The notes below the pieces were generated by a model. It was not told where the DNA came from, did not search any database, and worked only from the letters and a program-made list of their open reading frames with translations. From the NCBI RefSeq assembly GCF_001866645.1, contig NZ_MLYP01000050.1, positions 1 through 64,000 of the forward strand: 64,000 nucleotides of DNA. Direction: 5' to 3'. Positions 1 through 7,669 of this stretch are shown here, one piece after another. This DNA comes from Streptomyces colonosanans (GTDB lineage Bacteria > Actinomycetota > Actinomycetes > Streptomycetales > Streptomycetaceae). Numbering within the stretch: position 1 is the stretch's first letter; every line of letters starts with the position of its first letter. Both the position numbers and the translations under genes were made by a program.

Positions 1-207
1 TTCCCGCTCTCGCGTTTCCCTTTCCGGCGGACCCGACTTTATCAGAGATTCTGAGTCGGGATTTCCACCCGCTGGGGCTGGTTCCTGGCACACGGATGCG
101 CCGGGGTTCCCCTGCTGGCGGAGCCGTAAACGTACTGGAGCGGGGCGCCCCGATGCAAATCGGGGCGCCCCGCTCCAGCGACGCCTGCGCGCAACGATGA
201 CGGGTCG
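1..207. other. Intergenic region downstream of rnj
   Basis: No coding sequence is evident. Positions 32-38 and 54-60 form a 7-bp inverted repeat (CCCGACT/AGTCGGG) around a smaller TCAG/CTGA repeat, which could be an operator or the end of a neighbouring transcript. The rest is the rnj terminator, listed separately. Confidence 0.5.
135..178 (-). terminator. rnj transcription terminator
   Basis: A 20-bp perfect inverted repeat (135-154 with 159-178) closes a GCAA tetraloop, 30 bp past the RNase J stop codon. There is no T-run, as is usual in Streptomyces. Being symmetric, it could also stop transcription arriving from the left. Confidence 0.9.
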
Positions 208-1890
208 TCAGACCTCGACCACGACGGGCAGGATCATCGGCCTGCGCCGATACGTGTCCGAGACCCACTTGCCCAGGGTCCGGCGCACCAGCTGTTGCAG
301 CTGGTGGGGTTCGACGACGCCGTCCTGCGCAGACCGCTCCAGCACCTCCGTGATCCTGGGGATCACGTCGACGAAGGCCGAATCCTCGATGCCCGAGCCG
401 CGCGCGTGGACATGAGGACCGCCCGTGATCTTGCCGGTCGACGCGTCCACCACGACGAAGACCGAGACGATGCCCTCGTCGCCCAGGATCTTGCGGTCCT
501 TGAGCGCGGGCTCGCCGACGCCGACCGAGAGGCCGTCGACGTATACGTACCCCGCCTGGACCTTGCCGGAGATCTTCGCCTTGCCCTCGACGAGGTCGAC
601 GGCGATGCCGTCCTCGGCGATGACGATCCGGTCGTGCGGAACGCCGGTCAGCGCCCCCAGTTCCGCGTTCGCCCGCAGGTGGCGCCACTCGCCGTGGACC
701 GGCATCAGGTTCTTCGGGCGGCAGATGTTGTAGAAGTACAGCAGTTCGCCCGCGGACGCGTGGCCCGAGACGTGCACCTTGGCGTTGCCCTTGTGCACGA
801 CGTTCGCACCCCAGCGGGTGAGGCCGTTGATCACGCGGTACACGGCGTTCTCATTGCCGGGGATCAGCGACGACGCCAGGATCACCGTGTCGCCCTGAAC
901 GATGCGGATCTGGTGGTCCCTGTTGGCCATGCGCGACAGGGCCGCCATCGGTTCGCCCTGGGAACCCGTGCAGACCAGGACCACCTGGTCGTCCGGCAGG
1001 TCGTCCAGGGTCTTCACGTCCACGACCAGGCCCGGCGGAATCTTCAGATAGCCCAGATCCCTCGCGATGCCCATGTTGCGGACCATCGAGCGGCCGACGA
1101 AGGCCACCCGGCGGCCGTGCTCGTGCGCCGCTTCCAGAATCTGCTGGATCCGGTGGACGTGGCTGGCGAAGCTCGCCACGATGATCCGCTTCCGGGCACC
1201 CGCGAACACCTGGCGCAGGACGTTGGAGATGTCTCGCTCGTGAGGGGTGAACCCGGGGACCTCGGCGTTGGTGGAGTCGGTGAGGAGGAGGTCGATGCCC
1301 TCCTCGCTCAGACGTGCGAACGCATGGAGATCCGTCAGACGGTTGTCCAGCGGCAACTGGTCCATCTTGAAGTCGCCCGTGTGGACCACCATGCCGGCGG
1401 GCGTGCGGATGGCGACCGCGAGGGCGTCCGGGATGGAATGGTTGACCGCGACGAACTCGCAGTCGAAGGGGCCGATGCGCTCGCGCTCGCCCTCGGCGAC
1501 CTCCAGGGTGTACGGGCGGATGCGGTGCTCCTGGAGCTTGGCCTCGATCAGCGCGAGGGTCAGCTTCGAGCCGATCAGCGGGATGTCGGGCTTCTCCCGC
1601 AGCAGGAACGGGACGCCGCCGATGTGGTCCTCGTGCCCGTGTGTGAGGACGATGCCCTCGATGTCGTCGAGACGGTCGCGGATGGACGAGAAGTCCGGCA
1701 GGATCAGGTCGATTCCGGGCTGCTCCTCCTCGGGGAAGAGCACTCCGCAGTCGACGATCAGCAGGCGGCCGCCGTACTCGAAGACGGTCATGTTCCGGCC
1801 GATCTCCCCGAGGCCGCCGAGCGGGGTGACTCTCAGTCCGCCTTCGGGGAGTCGCGGTGGCGGGCCGAGTTCAGGATGCGGATGACTCAA
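208..1890 (-). CDS. rnj: Ribonuclease J
   Basis: This 560-residue metallo-beta-lactamase/beta-CASP ribonuclease has 5'-to-3' exonuclease and endonuclease activity in mRNA decay and rRNA processing. The zinc-binding motif HGHEDH lies at residues 84-89, followed by a TGDFKMD segment and the beta-CASP segment. Length is normal for actinobacterial RNase J. The start is a TTG (1888-1890) with an AGGAG ribosome binding site at 1897-1901; no better in-frame start exists upstream. A strong hairpin (1905-1943) ends just upstream of that site, so translation may be structure-controlled. The gene lies downstream of dapA on the same strand. Confidence 0.95.
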   Translation of the reverse strand: MSHPHPELGPPPRLPEGGLRVTPLGGLGEIGRNMTVFEYGGRLLIVDCGVLFPEEEQPGIDLILPDFSSIRDRLDDIEGIVLTHGHEDHIGGVPFLLREKPDIPLIGSKLTLALIEAKLQEHRIRPYTLEVAEGERERIGPFDCEFVAVNHSIPDALAVAIRTPAGMVVHTGDFKMDQLPLDNRLTDLHAFARLSEEGIDLLLTDSTNAEVPGFTPHERDISNVLRQVFAGARKRIIVASFASHVHRIQQILEAAHEHGRRVAFVGRSMVRNMGIARDLGYLKIPPGLVVDVKTLDDLPDDQVVLVCTGSQGEPMAALSRMANRDHQIRIVQGDTVILASSLIPGNENAVYRVINGLTRWGANVVHKGNAKVHVSGHASAGELLYFYNICRPKNLMPVHGEWRHLRANAELGALTGVPHDRIVIAEDGIAVDLVEGKAKISGKVQAGYVYVDGLSVGVGEPALKDRKILGDEGIVSVFVVVDASTGKITGGPHVHARGSGIEDSAFVDVIPRITEVLERSAQDGVVEPHQLQQLVRRTLGKWVSDTYRRRPMILPVVVEV

Positions 1891-1904
1891 AAGATTCTCC
1901 TCAC

Positions 1905-1943
1905 CATGCGCGCCACGTACCTGTAGGGCACGTGGCGCGCATG
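1905..1943 (-). promoter_or_regulatory. Hairpin abutting the rnj ribosome binding site
   Basis: A 14-bp perfect stem (1905-1918 with 1930-1943) and an 11-nt loop sit between dapA and rnj. It ends three bases upstream of the rnj AGGAG motif. It may be the dapA terminator, an rnj 5'-UTR control element, or both; sequence alone cannot decide. Confidence 0.75.
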
Positions 1944-2016
1944 ACGTTCGTGCAAAAGCAGTTGTCGGTGTGGGGTGCAGGACCTCTGTCCTGCGTATTC
2001 AGTTGTGAAGTCTTTG

Positions 2017-2916
2017 TCAGAGCTGTACCCCGCCAGCAGCAAGATCGCTCTTGAGCTGGGCGGTCTCCTCGGGGGAAAGCTCGATCATGGGGGCGCGCAG
2101 CGGCCCGGCGGGCAGTCCCTGGAGGGCGAGCGCGGCCTTGGTGGTCATGACGCCCTGGGTGCGGAACATCCCGGTGAACACCGGGAGCAGCTTCTGGTGA
2201 ATTTCCAGGGCCTTGTGGATGTCGCCGCTCGTGTACGCCTCGGCCATGGCACGGAGCTCGGGCGTGACGACGTGGCCGACGACCGAGACGAAGCCGACCG
2301 CGCCCACGGAGAGCAGCGGCAGGTTGAGCATGTCGTCGCCCGAATACCAGGCCAGGCCGGACTGCGCGATGCCCCAGCTGGCGCGGCCGAGGTCGCCCTT
2401 GGCGTCCTTGTTGGCGACGATCCGCGGGTGCTCCGCCAGGCGGACGATGGTCTCGGTGTTGATCGGGACGCCGCTGCGGCCTGGGATGTCGTAGAGCATC
2501 ACCGGCAGCTCGGTGGCATCGGCGATGGCGGCGAAGTGCCGGTAGAGGCCCTCCTGCGGGGGCTTGTTGTAGTACGGCGTGACGGCCAGCAGACCATGCG
2601 CGCCGGCCTTCTGCGCCGCGCGCGCCAGTTCGATGCTGTGGTGGGTGTCGTTCGTACCGACACCGGCGACGATGTGGGCGCGGTCGCCGACCGCCTCCAG
2701 GACGGCTCGTACGAGATCCGATTTCTCCGCGTCGCTGGTGGTCGGGGACTCGCCGGTGGTGCCGTTGAGGATCAGGCCGTCGTTGCCTGCGTCCACCAGG
2801 TGGGTGGCAAGCCGCTGCGCGCCGTCGAGGTCGAGTGCGCCGTCCGCCGTGAAGGGCGTGACCATGGCGGTGAGGATCCGCCCGAAGGGGATCTGCGGAG
2901 TGGAGGTCGGAGCCAT
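2017..2916 (-). CDS. dapA: 4-hydroxy-tetrahydrodipicolinate synthase
   Basis: This 299-residue class I aldolase condenses pyruvate with aspartate semialdehyde, the first committed step of lysine/diaminopimelate synthesis. Visible family features are the GTTGES motif (residues 52-57), the TPYYNKPP segment, Tyr142 in LYDIPGR and the Schiff-base Lys170. The start at 2916 (MAPTSTP) was chosen because the longer in-frame extension is not conserved-looking and runs into the upstream noncoding region. dapB lies about 2.6 kb away on the same strand, so the pathway is clustered here. Confidence 0.95.
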   Translation of the reverse strand: MAPTSTPQIPFGRILTAMVTPFTADGALDLDGAQRLATHLVDAGNDGLILNGTTGESPTTSDAEKSDLVRAVLEAVGDRAHIVAGVGTNDTHHSIELARAAQKAGAHGLLAVTPYYNKPPQEGLYRHFAAIADATELPVMLYDIPGRSGVPINTETIVRLAEHPRIVANKDAKGDLGRASWGIAQSGLAWYSGDDMLNLPLLSVGAVGFVSVVGHVVTPELRAMAEAYTSGDIHKALEIHQKLLPVFTGMFRTQGVMTTKAALALQGLPAGPLRAPMIELSPEETAQLKSDLAAGGVQL

Positions 2917-2989
2917 GGGTAACACGCTACTCGTTGCCCCGGAGTCGGTCTTCCCTTGGGGGGCGGGAAAAGTCAGGACAAAGATGGAA

Positions 2990-3027
2990 CCCGGCACTGC
3001 CTGCTCGGGGGTTCAAGCAGTGCCGGG
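2990..3027 (-). terminator. thyX terminator
   Basis: An 11-bp perfect inverted repeat (2990-3000 with 3017-3027) with a 16-nt loop lies about 80 bp past the thyX stop and upstream of dapA. Confidence 0.75.
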
Positions 3028-3105
3028 TCCGTTTGATCAGGCTAGATGAACTTCTGGAAATGCCGCAATACGGACACTTCGCTCGATCGACCGTGCGGCT
3101 GTGCG

Positions 3106-3867
3106 CTACGGCGCCACACGACCGTTGTCATTGAAGGCGGCGTACGTGAGCGGCATGAGCCTGGCCCACTCGGCCTCCATCTTCTCGCCGACCATCTCGA
3201 TCTCCCGCTGCGGGAAGGACGGGACCTTCGCCAGCTCGTGCTGGGTGCGCAGGCCGAGGAAGTGCATCAGCGAGCGGGCGTTGCAGGTCGCGTACATCGA
3301 GGAGAACAGGCCGACCGGCAGGACCGAGCGGGCGACTTCGCGGGCGACGCCGGCGGCGAGCATCTCCTGATAGGCCTCGTACGCGTGTACGTACGCGTCC
3401 TCCATCACGCGGCCCACCAGCTCCTGCTGCGCGGAGGTGCCCTCGACGAACCGGTACTTGCCCGGGCGACCCTCCTGGACGAGCTTGCGGGACTCATCGG
3501 GGACGTAGAAGACCGACTGGAGCTCCCGGTACCGACCCGACTCCTCGTTGTACGACCAGCCCACGCGGTGCCGCATGAACTCGCGGAAGACGAAGATCGG
3601 GGCGCTGATGAAGAACGTCATCGAGTTGTGCTCGAAGGGGCTGCCGTGCCGGTCCCGCATCAGGTAGTTGATCAGGCCCTTGGAGCGCTCGGGGTCCTTC
3701 TTCAGCTCGCCCAGGGACTGCTCGCCGGCCGTGGAGACGCGGGCGGCCCACAGCACGTCGGAGTCGGCCGCGCTGTGCTTGACCAGCTCGACGGTGACGT
3801 CGCTGCGGAAGCTGGGTTTGAGGTCGTCGGCGGGGGTTTCGGTCACGGCGTAGGGGGTCCTTCCCAT
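3106..3867 (-). CDS. thyX: Flavin-dependent thymidylate synthase ThyX
   Basis: This 253-residue enzyme converts dUMP to dTMP using FAD, NADPH and methylenetetrahydrofolate. The signature RHR-X7-S motif is at residues 99-110 (RHRVGWSYNEES), followed by GRYRE and the C-terminal RSLMHFLGLR segment. The start at 3867 gives the usual family length; the open frame extends much further upstream but without homology-like sequence. It is divergent from the small membrane protein at 4093, so both promoters lie in 3868-4092. Confidence 0.95.
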   Translation of the reverse strand: MGRTPYAVTETPADDLKPSFRSDVTVELVKHSAADSDVLWAARVSTAGEQSLGELKKDPERSKGLINYLMRDRHGSPFEHNSMTFFISAPIFVFREFMRHRVGWSYNEESGRYRELQSVFYVPDESRKLVQEGRPGKYRFVEGTSAQQELVGRVMEDAYVHAYEAYQEMLAAGVAREVARSVLPVGLFSSMYATCNARSLMHFLGLRTQHELAKVPSFPQREIEMVGEKMEAEWARLMPLTYAAFNDNGRVAP

Positions 3868-4092
3868 CACATGCTCGGGCGGCGCCCACTCTACGGCCCG
3901 GCACCGACAACGGGGCGTTCGGTACCGAGTTGAGGCATTCGTCCTTGAACTTCTGCGAATTTGGCGAAACAGGGCACCTTTTACCCCGATCGCTCGTCTG
4001 TCTGGGTGACAGCGATTCGTTCGAGTCACCCCGTGGTCACCACGCCTCCCGGATCCCCGGTCCCTTCGAGCCCCAGAGGAGAAGCGCTTCCC

Positions 4093-4329
4093 ATGTCCCG
4101 TCGACGCGAGCCCGTACCGTTCGCCTTCCTCTCCGAAGCCGACTCCTTCCGCAGCAATGTGACTCCCCCGCCCCGCGAGCGTGCCTCCGCGGGTCAGATA
4201 GCCGGGCGCTGGCTGCTGGGGCTCACCATCGTCGGAGGACTCGTGGGCGCCCTGGTCATAGGCATGCCTTCCATGTCCCACCCGTCGCCCGCGGCGACGC
4301 AGCATTCCGAGGCCTCCGACGGGCGCTGA
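4093..4329 (+). CDS. Small single-pass membrane protein
   Basis: A 78-residue protein with one predicted membrane helix (about residues 39-57) and a polar N-terminus; no enzymatic motif is visible. The ATG at 4093 follows an AGAGGAG ribosome binding site. It is divergent from thyX and upstream of another membrane protein on the same strand. Such short proteins are common beside thyX in streptomycetes, but the function is unknown. Confidence 0.75.
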   Translation: MSRRREPVPFAFLSEADSFRSNVTPPPRERASAGQIAGRWLLGLTIVGGLVGALVIGMPSMSHPSPAATQHSEASDGR

Positions 4330-4418
4330 GCCTCCCCTTGGCCCCCCGCGGGTGGTGAGCGAGGACCTGGCTCGATAGCCTCACCGGGCACAGCCCATGG
4401 ACCGAGTGAGGATCTGTC

Positions 4419-4976
4419 GTGCCCCTGCCCTTCCTGACGGCCGACCGTGCTTCCGAGCAGGTAGCGGACGATCTCCCCCTGCCGTACGACGACCGTGACC
4501 GTTGGCGGCGCCCCTACCGCCCCGGCCCCTGGCGCGTGGGCACGGCCGCGGTCCTGCTCCTGCTCGCCTCATTCGTCCTGTTCGCGGCCGTCATCATCGG
4601 GATCACCGGCACGCAGTCCGGCGCCATCACGGTCCTCTGCATCGCTCTGGCCGTCCTCGTCGGCTCCCTGCGGCTGCTGCGCATGGGGGTCTGGGTGAGC
4701 GCGCACGGGCTTCGCAGGGTGGGCTTCTTCAGCACGCGTACGACGTCCTGGCAAAAGGCCGTCTCGGTACGGACGGTGCAGCAGCCGGTGCGCTGGCTCG
4801 GGCTGCCGCGCACGGTGCAGGGACAGGCGCTGATCCTCGCGCGCAAGGGCCGTACGCCCGTGGACATGCCGCCGCTGCTGACCACGCACGACGCGGACTT
4901 CCTGGCCCGTCCGCAGGCCTTCGACCGGGCGGCGGACACGGTCGAGGCCTGGGCTGCGGAGTACCGCCGGGGCTGA
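4419..4976 (+). CDS. Membrane protein with two TM helices and a soluble C-terminal domain
   Basis: A 185-residue protein starting at GTG 4419 after a TGAGGAT ribosome binding site. Two hydrophobic segments (about residues 40-64 and 68-90) are followed by a soluble domain resembling bacterial PH-like membrane proteins (VSAHGLRRVGFFSTRTTSW). It probably anchors to the cytoplasmic membrane; no catalytic residues are visible. It is convergent with the TPR-like membrane protein that follows, and both end at the same strong terminator hairpin. Confidence 0.75.
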   Translation: MPLPFLTADRASEQVADDLPLPYDDRDRWRRPYRPGPWRVGTAAVLLLLASFVLFAAVIIGITGTQSGAITVLCIALAVLVGSLRLLRMGVWVSAHGLRRVGFFSTRTTSWQKAVSVRTVQQPVRWLGLPRTVQGQALILARKGRTPVDMPPLLTTHDADFLARPQAFDRAADTVEAWAAEYRRG

Positions 4977-4987
4977 CGCGCCACGAC

Positions 4988-5024
4988 GTGGGGGCCGTCC
5001 CGCACTGAGCGGGACGGCCCCCAC
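4988..5024. terminator. Bidirectional terminator
   Basis: A 16-bp perfect stem (4988-5003 with 5009-5024) with an ACTGA loop lies between two convergent genes, 12 bp past one stop and 22 bp past the other. It should terminate both transcripts. Confidence 0.9.
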
Positions 5025-5045
5025 GGGGCTCTCGACGGCCCACGG

Positions 5046-5498
5046 TCAGGACGGGGCCGCCTCGGCGTCGTGCAGGGCGATCGCCCGCTGCATCGCCTTG
5101 CGGGCGCGAGGCGTGTCCCGAGCGTCGTGGTAAGCGATCGCGAGCCGGAACCAGCTGCGCCAGTCGTCCGGGGCGGCCTCGGTCTCCGCCTTGCGCCGGG
5201 CGAAGACCTCGTCGGCCGAGTCGCGGTCGATCCGGCCGCTGGGAAAGCGCCTCAGCTCGTCGACGGGCAGACCGCCCTCGGCGTCCAGCTCGGAGGCGAG
5301 CCGGTTGGCCTTGCGGACGAACTGCGTGTTCTTCCAGAGGAACCAGACACCGATGACCGGCAGGATCAGCACCGCGATGCCGAAGGTGACCGTGATCGCG
5401 GTGCCGTTCTGGATCAGGAGCACACCGCGGCTGCCGACCAGGACGAAGTAGACGACCAGGACGGCGGCCGTGATGGTGTAGGTGATCTTCGCGCTCAT
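5046..5498 (-). CDS. Membrane protein with TPR-like soluble tail
   Basis: A 150-residue protein with two hydrophobic segments (about residues 5-28 and 35-55). The soluble part ends in a helical DWRSWFRLAIAYHDARDTPRARKAMQRAIAL segment described here by its ends only: it starts near residue 112 and resembles one TPR hairpin. The start at 5498 lies 5 bp after the dapB stop, so it is very likely co-transcribed with dapB. The longer open frame upstream is a shadow of dapB. Function unknown. Confidence 0.75.
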   Translation of the reverse strand: MSAKITYTITAAVLVVYFVLVGSRGVLLIQNGTAITVTFGIAVLILPVIGVWFLWKNTQFVRKANRLASELDAEGGLPVDELRRFPSGRIDRDSADEVFARRKAETEAAPDDWRSWFRLAIAYHDARDTPRARKAMQRAIALHDAEAAPS

Positions 5499-5503
5499 CG
5501 TGG

Positions 5504-6256
5504 CTACTTCAGGTCGAGGAAGTGCTCCAGGCCGAAGGTGAGGCCCGGAGTGGTCACGACGCGGCGGGCACCGAGCAGGATGCCCGGCATGAAGCTGCTG
5601 TGGTGCAGCGAGTCGTGGCGGATGGTGAGGGTCTCGCCTTCGCCGCCGAGCAGCACCTCCTGGTGGGCGAGCAGACCGCGCAGGCGGACCGCGTGCACCG
5701 GGACGCCGTCGACGTCCGCGCCACGGGCGCCGTCCAGGGCCGTCACCGTGGCGTCGGGCTGCGGGGCGCTGCCGGCCTTGCGGCGGGCGTCGGCGATGAG
5801 CTGGGCGGTGCGCGTGGCGGTGCCGCTGGGGGCGTCCACCTTGTTCGGGTGGTGCAGCTCGATGACCTCGACGGACTCGAAGTACGGGGCGGCCACCTCG
5901 GCGAACTTCATGGTCAGCACGGCGCCGATGGAGAAGTTCGGAGCGATGAGGACGCCCGTCTCCGGGGACAGCGCGAGCCACCCCTTCAGCTGCGCGAGGC
6001 GCTCGTCGGTCCAGCCCGTCGTGCCGACCACGGCGTGAATGCCGTGCCGCACACAGAAGTCGAGGTTTCCCATCACCGAGGCCGGGGTGGTCAGCTCGAC
6101 CGCCACCTGGGCATCGGATTCGACGAGGGCCTCCAGTTTGTCGCCCCTGCCGAGGGCGGCGACCAGCTCCATGTCCTCGGCGGCCTCGACGGCCCGTACC
6201 GCCTCCGAACCGATCCGGCCCTGGGCCCCGAGAACCGCCACGCGCAGCTTGTTCAT
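5504..6256 (-). CDS. dapB: 4-hydroxy-tetrahydrodipicolinate reductase
   Basis: This 250-residue NAD(P)H enzyme follows DapA in diaminopimelate/lysine synthesis. The N-terminal Rossmann motif VLGAQGRIGSEAV (residues 8-20), the GTTGW segment, the catalytic ELHHPNKVDAPSGTA region (around residues 133-147) and normal length identify it. It lies 33 bp downstream of the M16 peptidase and just upstream of the TPR-like membrane protein, in a minus-strand run from pnp. Confidence 0.95.
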   Translation of the reverse strand: MNKLRVAVLGAQGRIGSEAVRAVEAAEDMELVAALGRGDKLEALVESDAQVAVELTTPASVMGNLDFCVRHGIHAVVGTTGWTDERLAQLKGWLALSPETGVLIAPNFSIGAVLTMKFAEVAAPYFESVEVIELHHPNKVDAPSGTATRTAQLIADARRKAGSAPQPDATVTALDGARGADVDGVPVHAVRLRGLLAHQEVLLGGEGETLTIRHDSLHHSSFMPGILLGARRVVTTPGLTFGLEHFLDLK

Positions 6257-6289
6257 GTTCCTGATTCCTTGGTCGAACTTGTCGAGGAC

Positions 6290-7669
6290 TTACGCGACCG
6301 CTTCATGCAGACGGGACGCCTGCCTGTCCTTGAGCGGACCGATGACCGAAAGCGAGGGCCGCTGACCCAGGATCTCGCGGGCCACGGACCGGACGTCGTC
6401 CGGGGTGACCGCGGCTATCCGGGACAGCATGTCGTCGACGGACATCTGATCACCCCAGCACAACTCGCTCTTGCCGATGCGGTTCATCAGCGCGCCCGTG
6501 TCCTCGAGGCCGAGGACGGTGGAGCCCCTCAGCTGGCCGATGGCGCGGGCGATCTCGTCGTCCGGCAGGCCGTGCTCGGCCACATGGTCCAGCTCGTCGC
6601 GGCAGATCTTGAGCACGTCGTGCACCTGGCTCGGGCGGCAGCCCGCGTACACACCGAAAAGGCCGCAGTCGGCGAAGCCCGACGTGTACGAGTACACGCT
6701 GTACGCAAGGCCCCGCTTCTCCCGGACCTCCTGGAAGAGGCGGGACGACATGCCGCCGCCGAGGGCGGTGTTGAGGACGCCCAGCGCCCAACGGCGCTCG
6801 TCGGAGCGGGACAGGCCGGGCATGCCGAGGACGACGTGCGCCTGTTCGGTCTTGCGGCCCTGCAGCTCGACGCGGCCGGCGGTGCGGATGGTGCGGCGGC
6901 CGTCGCGCGGGGCGATGGGCGTGGCATCCGGCCGCTTGAGGGCGTCGGCCTTCTCGAAGGCGGCGCGTACCTGGCGTACGACCTTGTTGTGGTCGATGTT
7001 GCCGGCGCACGCGACCACCAGGTGGGTGGGGTCGTAGTGCTTCTTGTAGAAGCGGCGGATGCGGTCGGCGGTCAGGGCGTTGACCGTGTCGACCGTGCCG
7101 AGGACCGGGCGGCCCAGCGGGGTGTCACCGAGCATCGTGTGCGCGAACAGGTCGTGCACGCAGTCACCCGGGTCGTCCTCCGTCATCGCGATCTCTTCGA
7201 GGATCGCCCCGCGCTCGACGTCCACATCCTCTTCGCGGATGAGCGAGCCGGTGAGCATGTCGCAGACGACGTCGATGGCGAGCGGCAGGTCGGTGTCGAG
7301 CACGCGCGCGTAGTAGCACGTGTACTCCTTGGCCGTGAACGCGTTCATCTCGCCGCCGACCGCGTCGATCGCGGCCGAGATGTCCAGCGCACTCCGGCGT
7401 GACGTGCCCTTGAAGAGCAGGTGTTCCAGGTAGTGCGTGGCGCCGTTCAGGGACGGCGTCTCGTCACGCGAGCCGACATGCGCCCAGATCCCGAAGGTCG
7501 CGGAACGCACGGAGGGCAGGGTTTCCGTGACGATGCGCAGGCCACCCGGAAGGGTGGTCTTACGGACGGTGCCGATGCCGTTCTCACCCTTGATGAGGGT
7601 TTGGGTACGGGCGACGGCCCGCGCCTCCGAAGAGGTGCGGGCCGTCGCCTTGAAGCCACGGGACGTCAC
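6290..7669 (-). CDS. M16 family zinc metallopeptidase
   Basis: A 459-residue pitrilysin/insulinase-family protein. The inverted zinc motif HYLEH is at residues 79-83, with the third-ligand Glu region (AFTAKEYTCYY) about 45 residues later, so catalysis looks intact. Actinobacterial homologues sit directly behind pnp; the substrate is not known. The GTG start at 7667-7669 overlaps the pnp TGA by 4 bases (GTGA), implying translational coupling. A proposed mitochondrial-processing-peptidase-like role is family inference only. Confidence 0.9.
   Translation of the reverse strand: MTSRGFKATARTSSEARAVARTQTLIKGENGIGTVRKTTLPGGLRIVTETLPSVRSATFGIWAHVGSRDETPSLNGATHYLEHLLFKGTSRRSALDISAAIDAVGGEMNAFTAKEYTCYYARVLDTDLPLAIDVVCDMLTGSLIREEDVDVERGAILEEIAMTEDDPGDCVHDLFAHTMLGDTPLGRPVLGTVDTVNALTADRIRRFYKKHYDPTHLVVACAGNIDHNKVVRQVRAAFEKADALKRPDATPIAPRDGRRTIRTAGRVELQGRKTEQAHVVLGMPGLSRSDERRWALGVLNTALGGGMSSRLFQEVREKRGLAYSVYSYTSGFADCGLFGVYAGCRPSQVHDVLKICRDELDHVAEHGLPDDEIARAIGQLRGSTVLGLEDTGALMNRIGKSELCWGDQMSVDDMLSRIAAVTPDDVRSVAREILGQRPSLSVIGPLKDRQASRLHEAVA

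Noticed and set aside
295..1926. A 543-residue plus-strand frame opposite rnj
   Set aside because: Shadow frame of RNase J; its Asp/Val/Arg-rich product is typical of antisense translation of high-GC genes.
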